The notes under the pieces were generated by a model. It was not told the origin of the DNA. It saw nothing but the letters and a program-made list of their open reading frames with translations, and did no database searches. This document shows, piece by piece, positions 23,260-35,491 of a stretch of 64,000 bases of DNA; position 1 is the stretch's first letter, and each line of letters begins with the position of its first letter. Source of the DNA: Climacium dendroides (Eukaryota; Streptophyta; Bryopsida; Hypnales; Climaciaceae); the NCBI GenBank assembly GCA_950106755.1, contig OX467086.1, positions 29,778,001 through 29,842,000 of the forward strand. The letters run 5' to 3'. Made by a program: the position numbers and the translations under genes.

Positions 23260-24629
23260 AATGATCACATATATTCCATTGATTACTAGACACACTTGCT
23301 TATAGGAAGTGAAAAACCATGCAATATAAAAGCTAAAGTTGAACTGAAATAAAAGATATTGCTAAATATATAATTCTTTCTTGTACAATTCTACTCAAAC
23401 TTGGTATGTGTTTCCTAATACTTGTAATTCTCATCAAATTTGATCACAAATGTAGATTTGTGCATATTAGAGCCAAAACCTTGACACTATCATAACTTTA
23501 TTTGATCAAGAAAATTCCAACATTGGATAGCTGAAAAATTGCTATTCTATGCAAAATTTGTATTCTGCCAATGTATATTGTACACCTAGGTGTACAAGAT
23601 TGTATTGCTCATGAAATTTTCAATGCCTACACAACTCCAAATAGAAGATACTTTGTACAATGTGCACCTGAAGTTGCATTCTACATTCAAATATGGTGGT
23701 CATTGTTAGCCTAGTTGAGCCCTAGCTCCACAAAATGACTTTAACATCCAAAATTTAGACGATGAACAAAAAGGTTGCAAGGACATTTTTTGACCACAAC
23801 AGCTCCTCATTCATCCAAACCAATGCTTGACTTTTAAAAAGCCACACTTTATGTTCGATGAATTTGATGAAATTGAGATAACTATTATATAACTATAAAG
23901 ATATAAAAATATAAACAAAATATGCCAAGAAAAATCAAAAAAGGATTCAGGCGCTGTGATTTTTCAATAGAAGTTCCCTTCATATTCTTAAAATAATAGT
24001 CCATATGATGAATATAAGCACCATCTAATACGCCTCATTGCCTTGTGTGCGCATTTCTTTGTGCAACAAAGCAATTTGACGTCATTGTTCATGTGCTTGT
24101 TGATTGTGAAAATGCAGTTCAGTGCACAGAAGGAACTGTTGGCTGCACCCACTTCTCACCCAAATTTCCTCTCATGATTGCTCGCCGTCTTCACCTTGTC
24201 ACAATCAACTGCAAAATGGCAACCAAACTGTTTGTCATTTCAATTTGTATCCAACAGAACTAAGCATTTTGAAGATGCATTAATTCATATGGAAGCAAAA
24301 ATGCTCCTGCAATTTGTTGGCCCACAACCGAAGGAGAGGAGGCTCTGCATTGACAAAAGCTACATCTTTCCAGTGCATGTCAGGAAAGCACTTACTCAAA
24401 CAGCGAAAAATGAGTCGATGCTACCCAGACAGAGCATCTCGTAGTATAGCTGCATCTCTTCACTGTCTTTGCATCCTTACTAGAAACTGAGAATGTAGCC
24501 GGCGAGCAGCACAGAAAACTTTCAAGAGCCACTACACATGAGGAGATCAATGCATCTCCTTCGTCTGCAAATCCCGTCCTGTTGGCAATCCTGTGCAAAT
24601 TAGTGCAATGAAAAGTTTTGGTGAAGCTC
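23260..24629. other. Intergenic, including the pheophytinase 3' flank
   Basis: Nothing is recognised from 23260 to about 24000. The part next to 24629 should be the 3' untranslated region of the minus-strand pheophytinase gene. Plus-strand frames at 24045-24263 and 24178-24444 have no recognisable motif. Confidence 0.4.
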
Positions 24630-27600
24630 TCAAGGCTGAATTTCTTCCACAGCTTCCACAATTTGAGACTGAAGCGAACGCTTTGAAAAGAATTCTCTAA
24701 AGCTGTCCACCAAATTGCTCCAGAAGCCTTGTGTGTCCTTCACTCTTACAGACACTCTCTTTCCTTCGTTTTCTACCACAAACCAGTAACATTCTTTTTG
24801 ATCCATTCCAGAGTCCAGTAGAGCAGGTGACACAGCACCCTGAGATTGCACACTCTCCACCCACTTCCGCACAAGGGTGTTCACCACCTGCCGTCACCAT
24901 AGGCGTAATCACACTCTGTTAAAGAAACCACAACGTCCATATACGCAACCCTAAAATCTAAGACAGTGTATTTCGGTGTTATTAAACATCCGAAGCAGAA
25001 TAAATAAACAGAGTCTAAATGCAAATCTAAATTAATTCTTAACCCCTAAAGTCCCATTGTTCCTTTGGGGGACAAAATGGATTTGGGTAGACTCCTATGG
25101 TCGCAACATTTGTTGTGATTTTCTGAATCTTTTAGTGAAGATAGGAAAACACATTAGCTTTCCGAAAATATAGCTTTTATTTCAATTGGAGCCTGGGAGC
25201 AAAAGTTATGGAACAAAAAGCCCTTTTTCTCATTCCGCAGGCAGAAAAAAAACTTCAAAAGACTTTAAAGTAAAAAATTATATTTGTTTTGTATAAATTA
25301 TATTTTTATGTACATGGAAAGATTTGATTCATTCCATTTGGATTTGTTATGAGAAAATTATGGACAATCTTGTTTTTTGGGCAATTAGAGCATCTTCTTG
25401 GAAAAATAACTTGTAGAATTCATTTTTGACCTCAATTTTCACAATTTAAAAAAAAAAAGGTTTCACAAGGTTAAGATCTCTTGCTAAAACAATCTTACCA
25501 TTGAGATTGGTGTATTTTAATTCCATCTTAGAGCTATTCACAATTTAGATTTTCCTTCAATCTTGAACCTACTACTACTTAACAATTTTTTAATGAATGA
25601 AAATTAAGTGTTTTCTTTCTTAAATTTTTTTTCCTAAAATCTCAACTCAATTCTTTATCATAAAAAATTATAAATTCAATATCAGTAAAGCAAAAATTAT
25701 AAGTTATGAAGGTTTAAAGCCAATTAATGTAGTTGAGCAAGGTGCAAAATAATTTGTTTCCTTCACTCTAGACACAAATATCTTGCAACTTATGCAGTCA
25801 AAGTTTGTGAAATTTCTGCCACATATTATTATACGAGTCTAGTACAAGATCCTACACTTACATATGAAAAAAAAACTTTTTTCTCATTGCTATACAAATG
25901 GCAGTTTTGAGTGTTTTTTGATGGAAAAGAGGTCTTGGGACTTTAGGGGTTAAATGTCAAACAGGATATAAGTCCCATTCAACCGCTACTTTCATTCCAT
26001 AGGAAGCTTCTAACAAGGGCATACTGGTTGTTAATAAACTCAGAAATCTAAATTCATTGTCCACAGGAACCTTGAGAGTAAGAACAAGAAGCATCTGGGC
26101 TGGAAAATGAAACCTCTGGCGCTTCATGGTGAGGACAATGTCCAGCCGGGCTAAGCTCATAGTAGACTGCATCCGGATTTCGCTGCTTCGCTCTTTGACC
26201 CCAGAATGGTACCACCCATGGATCCTCCTTCCCATATATCATACACATGGGCGTCCTTGACTTGTTCAAGCTAACCATTTCAAACAAATAAACACCATAA
26301 CATTATGAAGCAAGTTAAAAGGTTGCCACACTAAATGGCTAGAGCTGAAACATGCAACCATTGTTTTAAACTTGAGCAAAAAGAAACAATCAAGCTACCC
26401 CTCGCTCAATTATATTGTTCATCAAAGATATCCCACATGTATTGGTGAATAGTGTTATGATGGCTGATTAATTTATCATCGTCTGTTACATGAGCAGGCC
26501 TAAGATTCACAATGCCGGATTGCATAAATGTGCACAAAGAGTACCGATGAAAAGAGTCTTAACGTTTTAGGACAAACATCTACAGAGTGAATGCTTGTTG
26601 GTCAAACCCAATTCGACCACAAAGATGAAATTTCTTGTCACGTAGACAAATAAAGAAAAAATAAGTTTGTTAAAGATGTAAATTCATATAGAGAGAGTTT
26701 TCATCCAGAGAGCTGAGCTTACAAAAAGGTTTTGCTCATGTACTGAGCATTTGTAAGCTCTCTGGATCAATCTACAAACTGTCAATCCACACTACATGGC
26801 ACGTTCACCTGGTGGATTTTAATTAAGTTTTTGTATAGAAAGTATATCATATGAGTCCAATATAACTTGCATCTAAAAGATTTGGAATTTAGGAGGTTAT
26901 TTTCAATTTAAACGTCTTGCTTTAAATTTTTTTGACCTAAAATAAAATCATACTAATTTTGTGGCAAACAAAGTTTGCAAATTTCAAGCCTAACCAGGAA
27001 CACAGTATCACATCCACAAAAATTATTGGAAAAATCAGTTCACAACTTTTTGATGAACAAATTGCACATAAGAGTGTGATTTGATTTTCCTTTGGAAGAA
27101 GAAGAATAGATAAATTTTCAGACAATGAATGGTTTACGGTTTAGAGTTTAGAAAACCTGATTAAGTTTTGGCCAAAGTCTGTGTGTGCTCGAGGAGCAAA
27201 AACGATGGAAGCAAAGGCAGCAAATGAAGCTGGATGATCAGTCGCTTCCAACATTTGCCGTATGAACTTATCGTTAATTACTGAGCGGTCCGCGTACACC
27301 AATTCTATCATTTTTTGCACTGTTCCAGGATTTCGAAGAAAATCCCACCTGAAACAACCCCAGAGGAGAGATTAATAAACACAATTCCCTTGAATTGAAA
27401 AAACTTGTTGAGACTGCATACCATTCTTTAGTACGGTAGTAGTGCCATGGCGTCTTTTGAAACAGTGCCAACTAAGAATTATTTAGAGAAAAGTAATGTC
27501 AAATCACAGGAAACCAAAGCAAAAGTAAAGCTCTAACATATGTAGAGACAATGGTTCATCGGCTTGAAAAGCTCTAAAATTGAGCTCAACTTTGCAAAAC

Positions 27601-29870
27601 AAGTTGTCAATGAAATTGCTCGTCATGTCAAGTTAGAGTGTGCACAACAATGATTCTCTAGAATATTATGTAAATAAACACCCAGGCCATCTCTCCCAAA
27701 GAATTCATGAAATTTTTAATGATATTCATGAACAGGAAATGGAAGAATTGAAAGAAGTGCGTATGGGACTCACCAAACTCGTATGATATATTTGGCAAGG
27801 ATGGGAACTGGCAGAAGACCTCCCCATGGAACAAGTTTGGAAAGCAAAGGATACCGCCGTGCATTTGGCATGAAGGCCCAAAACGGCGTTGCATTGAGCA
27901 ATGTCAGTCCCTTCACAAGCTCTGGATTTGTTGCTGCCACATAGGCGCCCACGTAACCACCCAGCGAGTTCCCGACAATGTACACCGGTTCGCCAATCAC
28001 CTACCAAAAAACACCAGCGGAAGCATGGTTTAGGGTCTAGGGTTTAAGGCTAAGACCAGAACTCAAGGTCCTTGAAATCCTAGGCATCGAACTTCCATCA
28101 GTTGCAGCAATCTCATTACTGAAAATCACAGCCTGGGTATTCGCTTGTTAGAATTCGAAAACTCAAAACTTTCCAGCACCTAGAAATAAGAAAAAAAACT
28201 CGAAAAAAAATCCGAGTGTTGGCGCTCGGAGTAGCCTGTTGTCAGATTTAGTGCACACCTTCAATTGCTTGCTGTAATCTCAGTACTTCGAGTTAGGAAG
28301 CGTCTAATAGCTCATTAGAAACACACTTGTATAACTTTCCACCGTTTCGCTGAGAAATTAAACACAAGTTGTGGGCAAGCATTGATTACACATGAACACC
28401 AGAACCATTGCACACCTTGTCAATGAAAGCATGCACTTGATCTCGCCATGTGTCCACTGAATACACAAGCTCCTGCGCCCAAGGTTCCGGCGTGTCCCCA
28501 AACCCCCAATCAAGAGTCCTTGCATTTCCTTGGATTTTCAAAACTTCAGGTGCAGGATCATGCGACGGCCACGACTTCCCTTGCCCCAAGAAATCGACGG
28601 CCCACACGCGATACTCTCGCCCCAAGTCTCGCAACTGCTGGTCATAATGAAACGACCCCACCCCAAAGCCTGGAAGCAGGAGCAGCGCAGGAGCAGCGCT
28701 GTTTTCCAGACCTGCACAGGAGAAGCCACAAAGCCCTAAACCCTGAATCCTTTCCCTCGAATTTCCTTTCCTTTATATTGAGGTAACTGCACCTAGAGTG
28801 CCGGAGTGTCCCCTTTCTAAAAACCACCCCTGCAGATTACTGAATAAAATGTAAGGCCTATTCATGAGAGCCTATGATCGCTTGTTGGTATACCTATATT
28901 CATCACTTTGAAATTCATAGCTTATTCATACACAGTCCAAAAAATGCACATAACATTCTTGAACTTTAAGCCAAGGGATCCTTTATTTTCCATTCATCAA
29001 GACTCTTTAAACTGTTGAACATCTTGAATTCAAGCTTACCCATGTATTTAGGGCCACTAGAACACGAATATATTCTTGTTACAATGTTATTATAGAAGGC
29101 CCCAACCTTCCCATTCAAAGAATGTTATGCATATGAAGAGAATTTAGAATACTCTTTCTACGTCAACCAAGATCAAACAAAAACTTAGGCAATTTGATAA
29201 TAAAAACAAAGATCAATTGCCTAATCCAATGCAATTCAGTGTAGTTACCTTCCACCTGAACCCTTCCCCTTGAATTTCAACTGTGAATTTCAAGAAGCTC
29301 CCCATTGCCAATCCTCTAATCCTTCCCTTTCGAAACTTTTCACATAGAATTCTACACGCGCGCATACAAGTGCAACTCCCCAGTTCAACCCAAACTCCAG
29401 GGCACACAACTGTCATGAAAACAAGCTACCCATTCGAGACCAAAATCCAGAAAGAAGTGTGGTCGAGACGAAATCAACACACCTGCAGCTTCGTAGTGCA
29501 CATTCCATCGATGTCTCCATTCCCAGAAGTGATCCGAGATGGCGGCGGCTCCCACCAATGCCGCCCCTCGCACACTCTGCAGTGGCATTTCCTGGAGTGG
29601 ATTCGCGCCACCATGGCCTCGCACCCCAACATCAACATCAACACCAACACCAACATCAGCATCAGCAGTGTTGGGATTCTCCACCATTACGTGAGAAATT
29701 CGATCCAAGTGAGCGTTCCATCTCCAAATGGTCGCGCGTCGGGTGGATTTGAAGGAAATGTGAAGAGATTGTAGCTCGTGTCCGGCAACATGCCAGACGC
29801 TCGCCTTCGATTTGGAGGACCCATTTGGGAATTCAAAGGGTGGCTGAAGGAAGGAGTGGAGAGTGGTCAT
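24630..29870 (-). CDS. PPH: Pheophytinase (pheophytin pheophorbide hydrolase), plastid alpha/beta hydrolase
   Basis: Removes phytol from pheophytin a in the chloroplast chlorophyll-breakdown pathway during senescence. Six exons in coding order: 29870-29483, 28711-28416, 28000-27774, 27348-27157, 26270-26114, 24887-24630. Junctions are GT-AG and in phase. They encode 505 residues (Arabidopsis PPH is 484). The N-terminal 110 or so residues are variable and plastid-transit-like. Then come WEWRHRWNVHYE, the oxyanion region LLLLPGFGVGSFHYDQQ, DFLGQGKSWP, and VIGEPVYIVGNSLGGYVGAY with the nucleophile elbow GNSLGG (Ser240). MIYGKEDPWV holds the likely acid Asp384 and SPAGHCPHHEAPE the likely His412. 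These motifs are specific to PPH. The ATG at 29870 is the first in frame; the frame extends upstream only by a TTG. Intron 5 carries a transposon (25043-25949). Confidence 0.93.
25043..25949. mobile_element. TTAA element, long subfamily (copy d), inside pheophytinase intron 5
   Basis: 907 bp with exact TTAA flanks (25039-25042 and 25950-25953). The termini CCCCTAAAGTCCCA and TGGGACTTTAGGGG are a perfect 14-bp inverted repeat. Internal landmarks such as TTCATTCCATTTGGATT recur in copies e, f and g. There is no transposase frame. It is the best-defined copy of the family. Confidence 0.85.
26703..26767. other. Hairpin in pheophytinase intron 4
   Basis: CCAGAGAGCT, then GAG, then CTTACAAA pairs with TTTGTAAGCTCTCTGG across a loop of about 30 nt, giving an 18-bp stem with a 3-nt bulge. 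It could be a small fold-back element. It is short for a plant microRNA precursor. Confidence 0.4.
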
Positions 29871-30097
29871 GGTGACCCCAGCCACGGAGAATTGGGAAGG
29901 TGGATGCAATCGAGGCAGTCAGACATGGAATTGAGAAATTGAAAGAAGCATGAGAGGGATGGTGTCTGACTAATTGCGCTATACGGCGTCGCAGTTCTCA
30001 CATTCTAGAAATTGGGAATGGATAAGACCTGCGCTTGTTGCGCAAGAACTTCAAGCCTGATGAGTGCAGAGGGGAATGGAGTGGTTATGGAATCCAT

Positions 30098-30149
30098 CCA
30101 CTCCATCCATCCACTCCATCCATCCACTCCATCCATCCACTCCATCCAT
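30098..30149. repeat. 13-bp tandem repeat, four units
   Basis: The unit CCACTCCATCCAT is repeated four times exactly, about 230 bp upstream of the pheophytinase start codon on the opposite strand. Confidence 0.9.
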
Positions 30150-30344
30150 CATTTTAGATAGACTCATTTTCAACACTTTGAAAATTTATTGTTTTCGATG
30201 TGGCATTAAAAAAATTTGAAAGAAGAATTTGAAATTTTCTTTACATGTTGAAGATCCAACATAAAAATTTGAAATATTTTAAGAATGGTGAACATGCTCA
30301 CAAACATATTTAAACCTTGACAAAGGGGCCATCGACTTGACATT

Positions 30345-30569
30345 GTGCATCCTTTGATTGCGTGCTTGGTATTGTTTTGTTTGTTTGCTATGGTGAGATC
30401 TCATGGATTGCGCATCCTTTGATTGTGTGCTTGGTACTATCAAAAAGCCCTCAGTAAGGAGGAGTGCATAGGTTTTGTTTCATGGTGTGAAAGTTATGGA
30501 TTTTTGAATTATTTTTTATTTAAAAAAATTAAAAAATTACTTTTGGAATTGTAGCAATGACGCAAGGCA
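30345..30569 (-). repeat. Dispersed repeat family C, copy 2
   Basis: Reverse-strand relative of 12773-13138, with GAGATCTCATGG, a TTTTGTTTGTTTG tract, GTTTTGTTTCATGG and terminal GCAAGGCACAC. The family D MITE at 30570 begins exactly where this copy's conserved end would continue, so the MITE appears nested in it. Confidence 0.6.
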
Positions 30570-30850
30570 CACTACACTAAAATTGGTAAATAGTGTTGGG
30601 TGATAATTAGTGTTGTAGTGAATTGGATCATAGCCTTAACTTATTATATTATCATTCCAACTTCTATATTTTGTTCCCATCTAACACTAAATGCACTCTC
30701 GTAGAAATGTTGAAATGAACAAATTTTACTATAGAGCTAAAATAGTGTTAGAATGGGTAAATAATGTTCTAACACTAACTTTGCAAATCACAATTAGTGT
30801 TATTGTTGACAATTAGTGTAGCCAACAATATTTACCAATTTTAGTGTAGT
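30570..30850. mobile_element. Family D MITE (CACTACACTAAAATTGG ends), copy 1
   Basis: 281 bp starting CACTACACTAAAATTGGTAA and ending with the inverse TTACCAATTTTAGTGTAG. Further internal inverted repeats are ATTAGTGTTG and its complement. It is almost identical to 51593-51874. No ORF. The CACTA-like tips suggest the CACTA superfamily, but the target-site duplication is unclear. Confidence 0.8.
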
Positions 30851-32512
30851 TATGAACCAAGGTAGAACACACCATTCTAGTCCAAACTCCCATTCCAAAC
30901 ATCTAGGAAAAAGTCCCATTTCCGGTTGTTTGCATTAGAAAACAAAAAATAGAAATGAAGGAAAAAATTGTTTGTTTTGGGAAGTTGATTGCATGAAATG
31001 AGCTAGTATGTGTTTGGAATGGACAGACTTTATGCTTTGATTATACACTATCATCAATTCACCTTAAGTTAGCTTCAATCAATGCAAATCAGTTCATTCT
31101 AGCAATAGAAGTATGAAGTTGGTATTGCAATCATCATGGACTAGATTGGGCATATGTGTTGTCAGGTATGGATTACCCTTCAATAAATATTTAAAAAATC
31201 ACATGAAGTCAGAAAATTATTTTTCAATTGCAACATTGTTTCTTAATTTATTCCTACATTTTCCAAATAGGAATATTGTACTATAGTAGTCTTTGTGCCT
31301 ATAAAGTAGGACAATTTACCTTAGGTAATGAAGGTTCTAAAAATGAAGAAGGGAGAAAACAACTCTTTATAGTATTTTCTGCAAAATTCGGTAGATTCCC
31401 CTCTTGTAGATCTAAGGGACTTCTAAAATCCATGTTGGTTTGGGAAGACCACTCATTTCCAACTAAAATCACCAAGTTTCAACCCTATTTTATTTCCAAA
31501 CTTCCAAACATTGCAACTTTGCGATCATAGCTCTAAAGTCCACAGCAATCCCATTTTGAATATCTATGCAATGAATAAATGCCAATGGATTGTTCACTTG
31601 TCTCATTTGGCCAAGTTCTCTTAAAATTATGGCCCTCTAAAAATTTGGATTCACCAAGAGTGGCTTCACGACTTTACTACAACCCTTCTCTTAGCCATCA
31701 CTCTAGACTCGTAGCTATTTCCATTAGAAACCTCACTTCTAACCTTTAAACGCCACCAAAACACTGCCAACTTTGAATGAACATAATTTCTAGCCAAGTA
31801 ATTCAAATCACACATTCTTTAAATGGTTGGAAGTGTATTCTCAAAGGCTTTCCAAGCATGTATGATACTCTACCATACCCTTCTAATCTAGGGTGTCTTG
31901 TTTGCTCGAGAGTCACTCATTTCTCCCTTCTTAGACTTTCATAAGGCTTGAAAAGTCACCTTCAAGGTCCCCTTATTTTGTGAGAATAAGGGGAGAATTT
32001 TGAGTGAATTGAACTACTGACTTCAATAGGCAATTGCAAGAGCATAGAGAATAGATGGAGTTGAAATTTGGTAAAGAGATGCACCTTTTAGCTGACTTTT
32101 CAAAATGTTTAAGCTTAATCCATTTAGAACATGGATGAAGCATTGACCCATTTAGAGCATGGATTAAGTATTGGTGCTTGTTTTAGTGCAAAGACATGAG
32201 TTACTACCACAAAGGAAGACTACCAACTTTGGCAAGCGATTGTAGGAGATCAACTTAGCCAAATGATCTAAATTTTGATGGAGCAATTAATTTTTAAAAA
32301 ATCTATTGCTCACCCAATTTAGAGCAAGGAAGAACACGTAAATCAGAGAGAATAGTGAAGTGGGGAGCACAATGTTGTTGATGAAGCAAGTCAGCATTGA
32401 AGCACGCTTTCGTCAAAAGTGAAGAGTTCATTTGTGTAGAACTGATTTGTTGATTCTTAGCTTAATTGTGAGGTGGCTTGTGCGGATGGAGGGTGGTAGA
32501 GTAGGACTCGCC
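30851..32512. other. Intergenic, nothing recognised
   Basis: AT-rich DNA. The plus-strand frame 31228-31530 has no domain or splice partner. The last few hundred bases should hold the promoter of the syntaxin fragment. Confidence 0.4.
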
Positions 32513-32989
32513 ATGAACAATCTCCTTGGGGTATGTTAAGCGAATTTGAATTTGGGCTACGGAATTGTCGTCACCGATATCGAAATTGTTTTGTTCGAAT
32601 ATTGGTTTGGTATACTGCGATGGAATTGTAGATAGGAGATACTCGGGGGTTAGTTACCTTCGTGCTTTCTGAAATCATGCCGGTTAGGACGGACTGGTCA
32701 CTATATAAAATGTTGACTTTTTTGTGCAAATTCTTTAATGAAGCTGCTCGTCTTCGTGAATGTGTAGGATTCAGCAGATAGCCGAGACTCGGACATGGAG
32801 AAGGGGCTTTCGTCTTCTATGATTCCAGTTGTGCCTGGCCAAGACTCGGACCTGGAGAAGGGGCCTTCGTCTTCTTCCACTCCTCTGATTCCTGTTGCGC
32901 GTGGCCAAGACATGACGCAATTCTTCCAGGAAGTCAATGATATCAATATCTCCGTGGCTGAGATTCGGAAGCTATTTGTCCAGATGCAG
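32513..32989 (+). pseudogene. Qa-SNARE (SYP1-type syntaxin) gene, first two exons only
   Basis: Syntaxins of this group drive vesicle fusion at the plasma membrane. Exon 1 (32513-32530) encodes MNNLLG and exon 2 (32768-32989) encodes 74 residues. Both junctions are phase 0 with GTATGT and GTGAGT donors. The start resembles the MNDLL of SYP13 proteins. Exon 2 carries two tandem copies of a 17-residue motif (DSDMEKGLSSS, then DSDLEKGPSSS) and the start of the Ha helix, FFQEVNDINISVAEIRKLFVQMQ. It ends where SYP13-type genes have an intron. No exon for the rest of the Habc bundle, the SNARE helix or the membrane anchor was found before the next gene. It is therefore called a truncated copy, although a distant 3' exon cannot be excluded. 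Confidence 0.6.
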
Positions 32990-33870
32990 GTGAGTTGAAT
33001 TTCCAATATCTTGTGGCTTTAGTATTTGGGAGTTAATATCAAAATTTCCTAACCTGAGATGGAATGTGGAGCGAGTAGCTTGGTCGTGAATCTAGCTTGA
33101 CTTTGAAGGGAGTTAGTGAAATCTGACTGTGCATCTGTGAGGTGGAAAGTAAGAAAGGATCCTATAGATTGCTCAGGTGGAAGCAGCAAGCTTGAGATAA
33201 CACGAGATTTTACACCTTGGTTGGGGCTAAAATCATATGCTTATTTGTTTTACGTTATTTTGCTCAATCGACTTTACGCTAAGTAATAAGAATGAGTAAT
33301 GAAGAGGTGGCGCTTATATGGTTCCCATGTGGTAGGCTTGTTACCTTGTAAATGTGCAATGATTTATTGCAAGCCTAATATCTCGCCCTAATTGCACAGA
33401 ATGTCAAATCCTAATCTACTGTAAAACTCAATTTTCTCTGCTTTAACCTGAGCAATCTAAATTGGCCTCGTGACTAGAACGACTACTTGCCACTTGGTAA
33501 CGTACACGTATATAAATTAATCTCTCTGCTTTCCTGGATTAACAAAATTCGAATGAGGACTTCGGGGAGGTGGCAGGAGATATGAGGCATGACTTCTTTA
33601 GGCTCTTGCGGTCCTCATACCTTAGATTGCAACTTGCAGGATCATTGATTTAGGTTTGAGTTCCCTTGAGGTTAATTACAGCAAGTAGAGACCACATTGC
33701 TCGCTTAGTTGCAACGCACAATGGAACCACAATGGATCATTTTCCTCCCCAAGGGCTATCAACATCTATAATTAAAACTTAATCTCCAAATTCCTTAAAT
33801 CCAACTTATAGTTTTTGAGGTCTTAAATCAACCATTGCAAATTTACTTTTGAATTGTTTGCAAGAACAAA
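32990..33870. other. Downstream of the syntaxin fragment: no further exons seen
   Basis: All three plus-strand frames were searched for the next Qa-SNARE exon, which would carry an EESK-like motif and then MKxIKKxM. Nothing was found. No repeat was recognised. Confidence 0.45.
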
Positions 33871-33874
33871 TTAA

Positions 33875-34692
33875 CCCCTAAAGGATGAAGTAGCATTTTT
33901 GGTCATCCATTTACAAATGGAATTTTCATACATGTGGTTGAAGAATAGCTTTTAGATGCCTCAATTTTCATAACTTTTGATTACATGGTTAAAAATATGT
34001 AATTTTAACAATTGGTGGGCAACAAAGAAGAATGACTTTTCTAAGAAATAAAAAATTGAACTTATTTTCCTAAATTTATATATACATAGGAAGCTTTGAA
34101 TCATTCCATTTTGATTAACAAGATGAAAGTTTCAAGGAGTTTTAATTTGTAGTTGATTATAAATTCTCTACTTTAAAATAAACTTTGAAGTCTTTTATTT
34201 AATTCAATTTTCAGTAATTCTTGAAAAAAAATAAACCAATAAGATGTAAATTGTTTATTACAACATTACAACCATTGGGATTGGCATTTTTCAATTTCAA
34301 AACTAAATTCTTAACAATTTAGTATTTTGAATCATTCTCTACTTTCTACTTATTATATTTTTCCTATATATTGTACAATTTCAAATCAAATCTGATATTT
34401 TTCAAGCATGTAGCCAATTTGACTTGAAGAATGAATCACAAAATCACCACCATTTTAGATATTTTCTCATACAAATGTGGCCATGTGAAGTCAGCTATCT
34501 AGTTTTTCACATCACCCTCCAAAAGGATGTGTCACTTCAAACACTAATATCTTGCTATCTACATGGTGGAAATTTCTGAAATTTTTTCCACATCTTCTCA
34601 AAATGTTTTTTTTTTCTAAAATTCTGTACTTGTACTAGAAATGGCAGTTTTGGAGCGTTTTTGTTGAAAATACAGTCAAACCTTTTCAGAGG
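33875..34692. mobile_element. TTAA element, long subfamily (copy e), degenerate
   Basis: Begins after TTAA (33871-33874) with CCCCTAAAGG and ends near TTTTCAGAGG at a TTGA (34693-34696). Internal TTTGAATCATTCCATTTTG and GAAATTTCTGAAATTTTTTC match copy g closely and copy d loosely. No ORF. Confidence 0.6.
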
Positions 34693-34696
34693 TTGA

Positions 34697-35491
34697 ATAA
34701 TTTGACTTCATTGAAGATCTAAGTTGTAAAGATGCAATTACTCTATGAAAGTCATAAAAGCAAGGAACCACAGAGAGAACTTTTAGGATAAATCTAAAGC
34801 ATGTAGTTATAAGAAGTCAAGAGTTCAGTTGCTAGATAATTAAAGTCCTTGCCCTCATTTCAATTCCCTAAAAATGAGCATTCTACAATGAGTCTCTATG
34901 TGTCATTTGATTTATTGAGGCAAGCACTTAAGGACATGCTTTAGCTGATTCTATCTTTAAAGTTTGCCTCTCATAAAATGTTGTCTCGAACTCAGGTTGA
35001 CTATAAATAGATTTTCCCAAAAAATACTACCGGTACATCAGACCAGGGCAGAGAGGCGTCACTCCGTTTAGCAACTACAGTGAAATTCGAGTAACCAGTA
35101 AAACAGGGTAAAGAAATAATGCCAAGAAATACTCTTTAGAGATTCTGATATTAAGACTCAGTTCAGGTTAGCATTGTGAAGGTTGCACGATGTCTCATCA
35201 AACAAGTAGTAGCATATTCACCAACTTGAAGGAGACCCAAGCATTTGGCAAGACTAGTTTGGCAAATTTTACAGTCCTACATTCAAAGAACAAAAGATAT
35301 TGTAACACTGAAATGGTCAAATTAATTATATCGCAAGTTTACAGTAAATGAAAAGCAGTTGACTACACCGACAGCACCAAACCAGCTTGGCCCTGCTATT
35401 TACGTTCCATCTTGGCCTTCCACTTCGGCAGGCAATAAACAAAGGAACGAAGTACCTGGTCTAGTGTACTGCATAAATAATCATCCGATTC
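34697..35491. other. 3' flank of DONSON
   Basis: Includes the presumed 3' untranslated region of the minus-strand DONSON gene. No other feature was recognised. Confidence 0.4.

Noticed and set aside
24045..24444. Plus-strand frames downstream of pheophytinase
   Set aside because: No motif, no splice sites joining them, and probably antisense of the pheophytinase 3' untranslated region.
26703..26767. Hairpin considered as a microRNA precursor
   Set aside because: The stem is short (about 18 bp) with a bulge, there is no sign of a conserved mature sequence, and it lies in an intron of a housekeeping-type gene.
28448..28786. Plus-strand frame of 112 codons
   Set aside because: Antisense of pheophytinase exon 2, which has clear family motifs on the minus strand.
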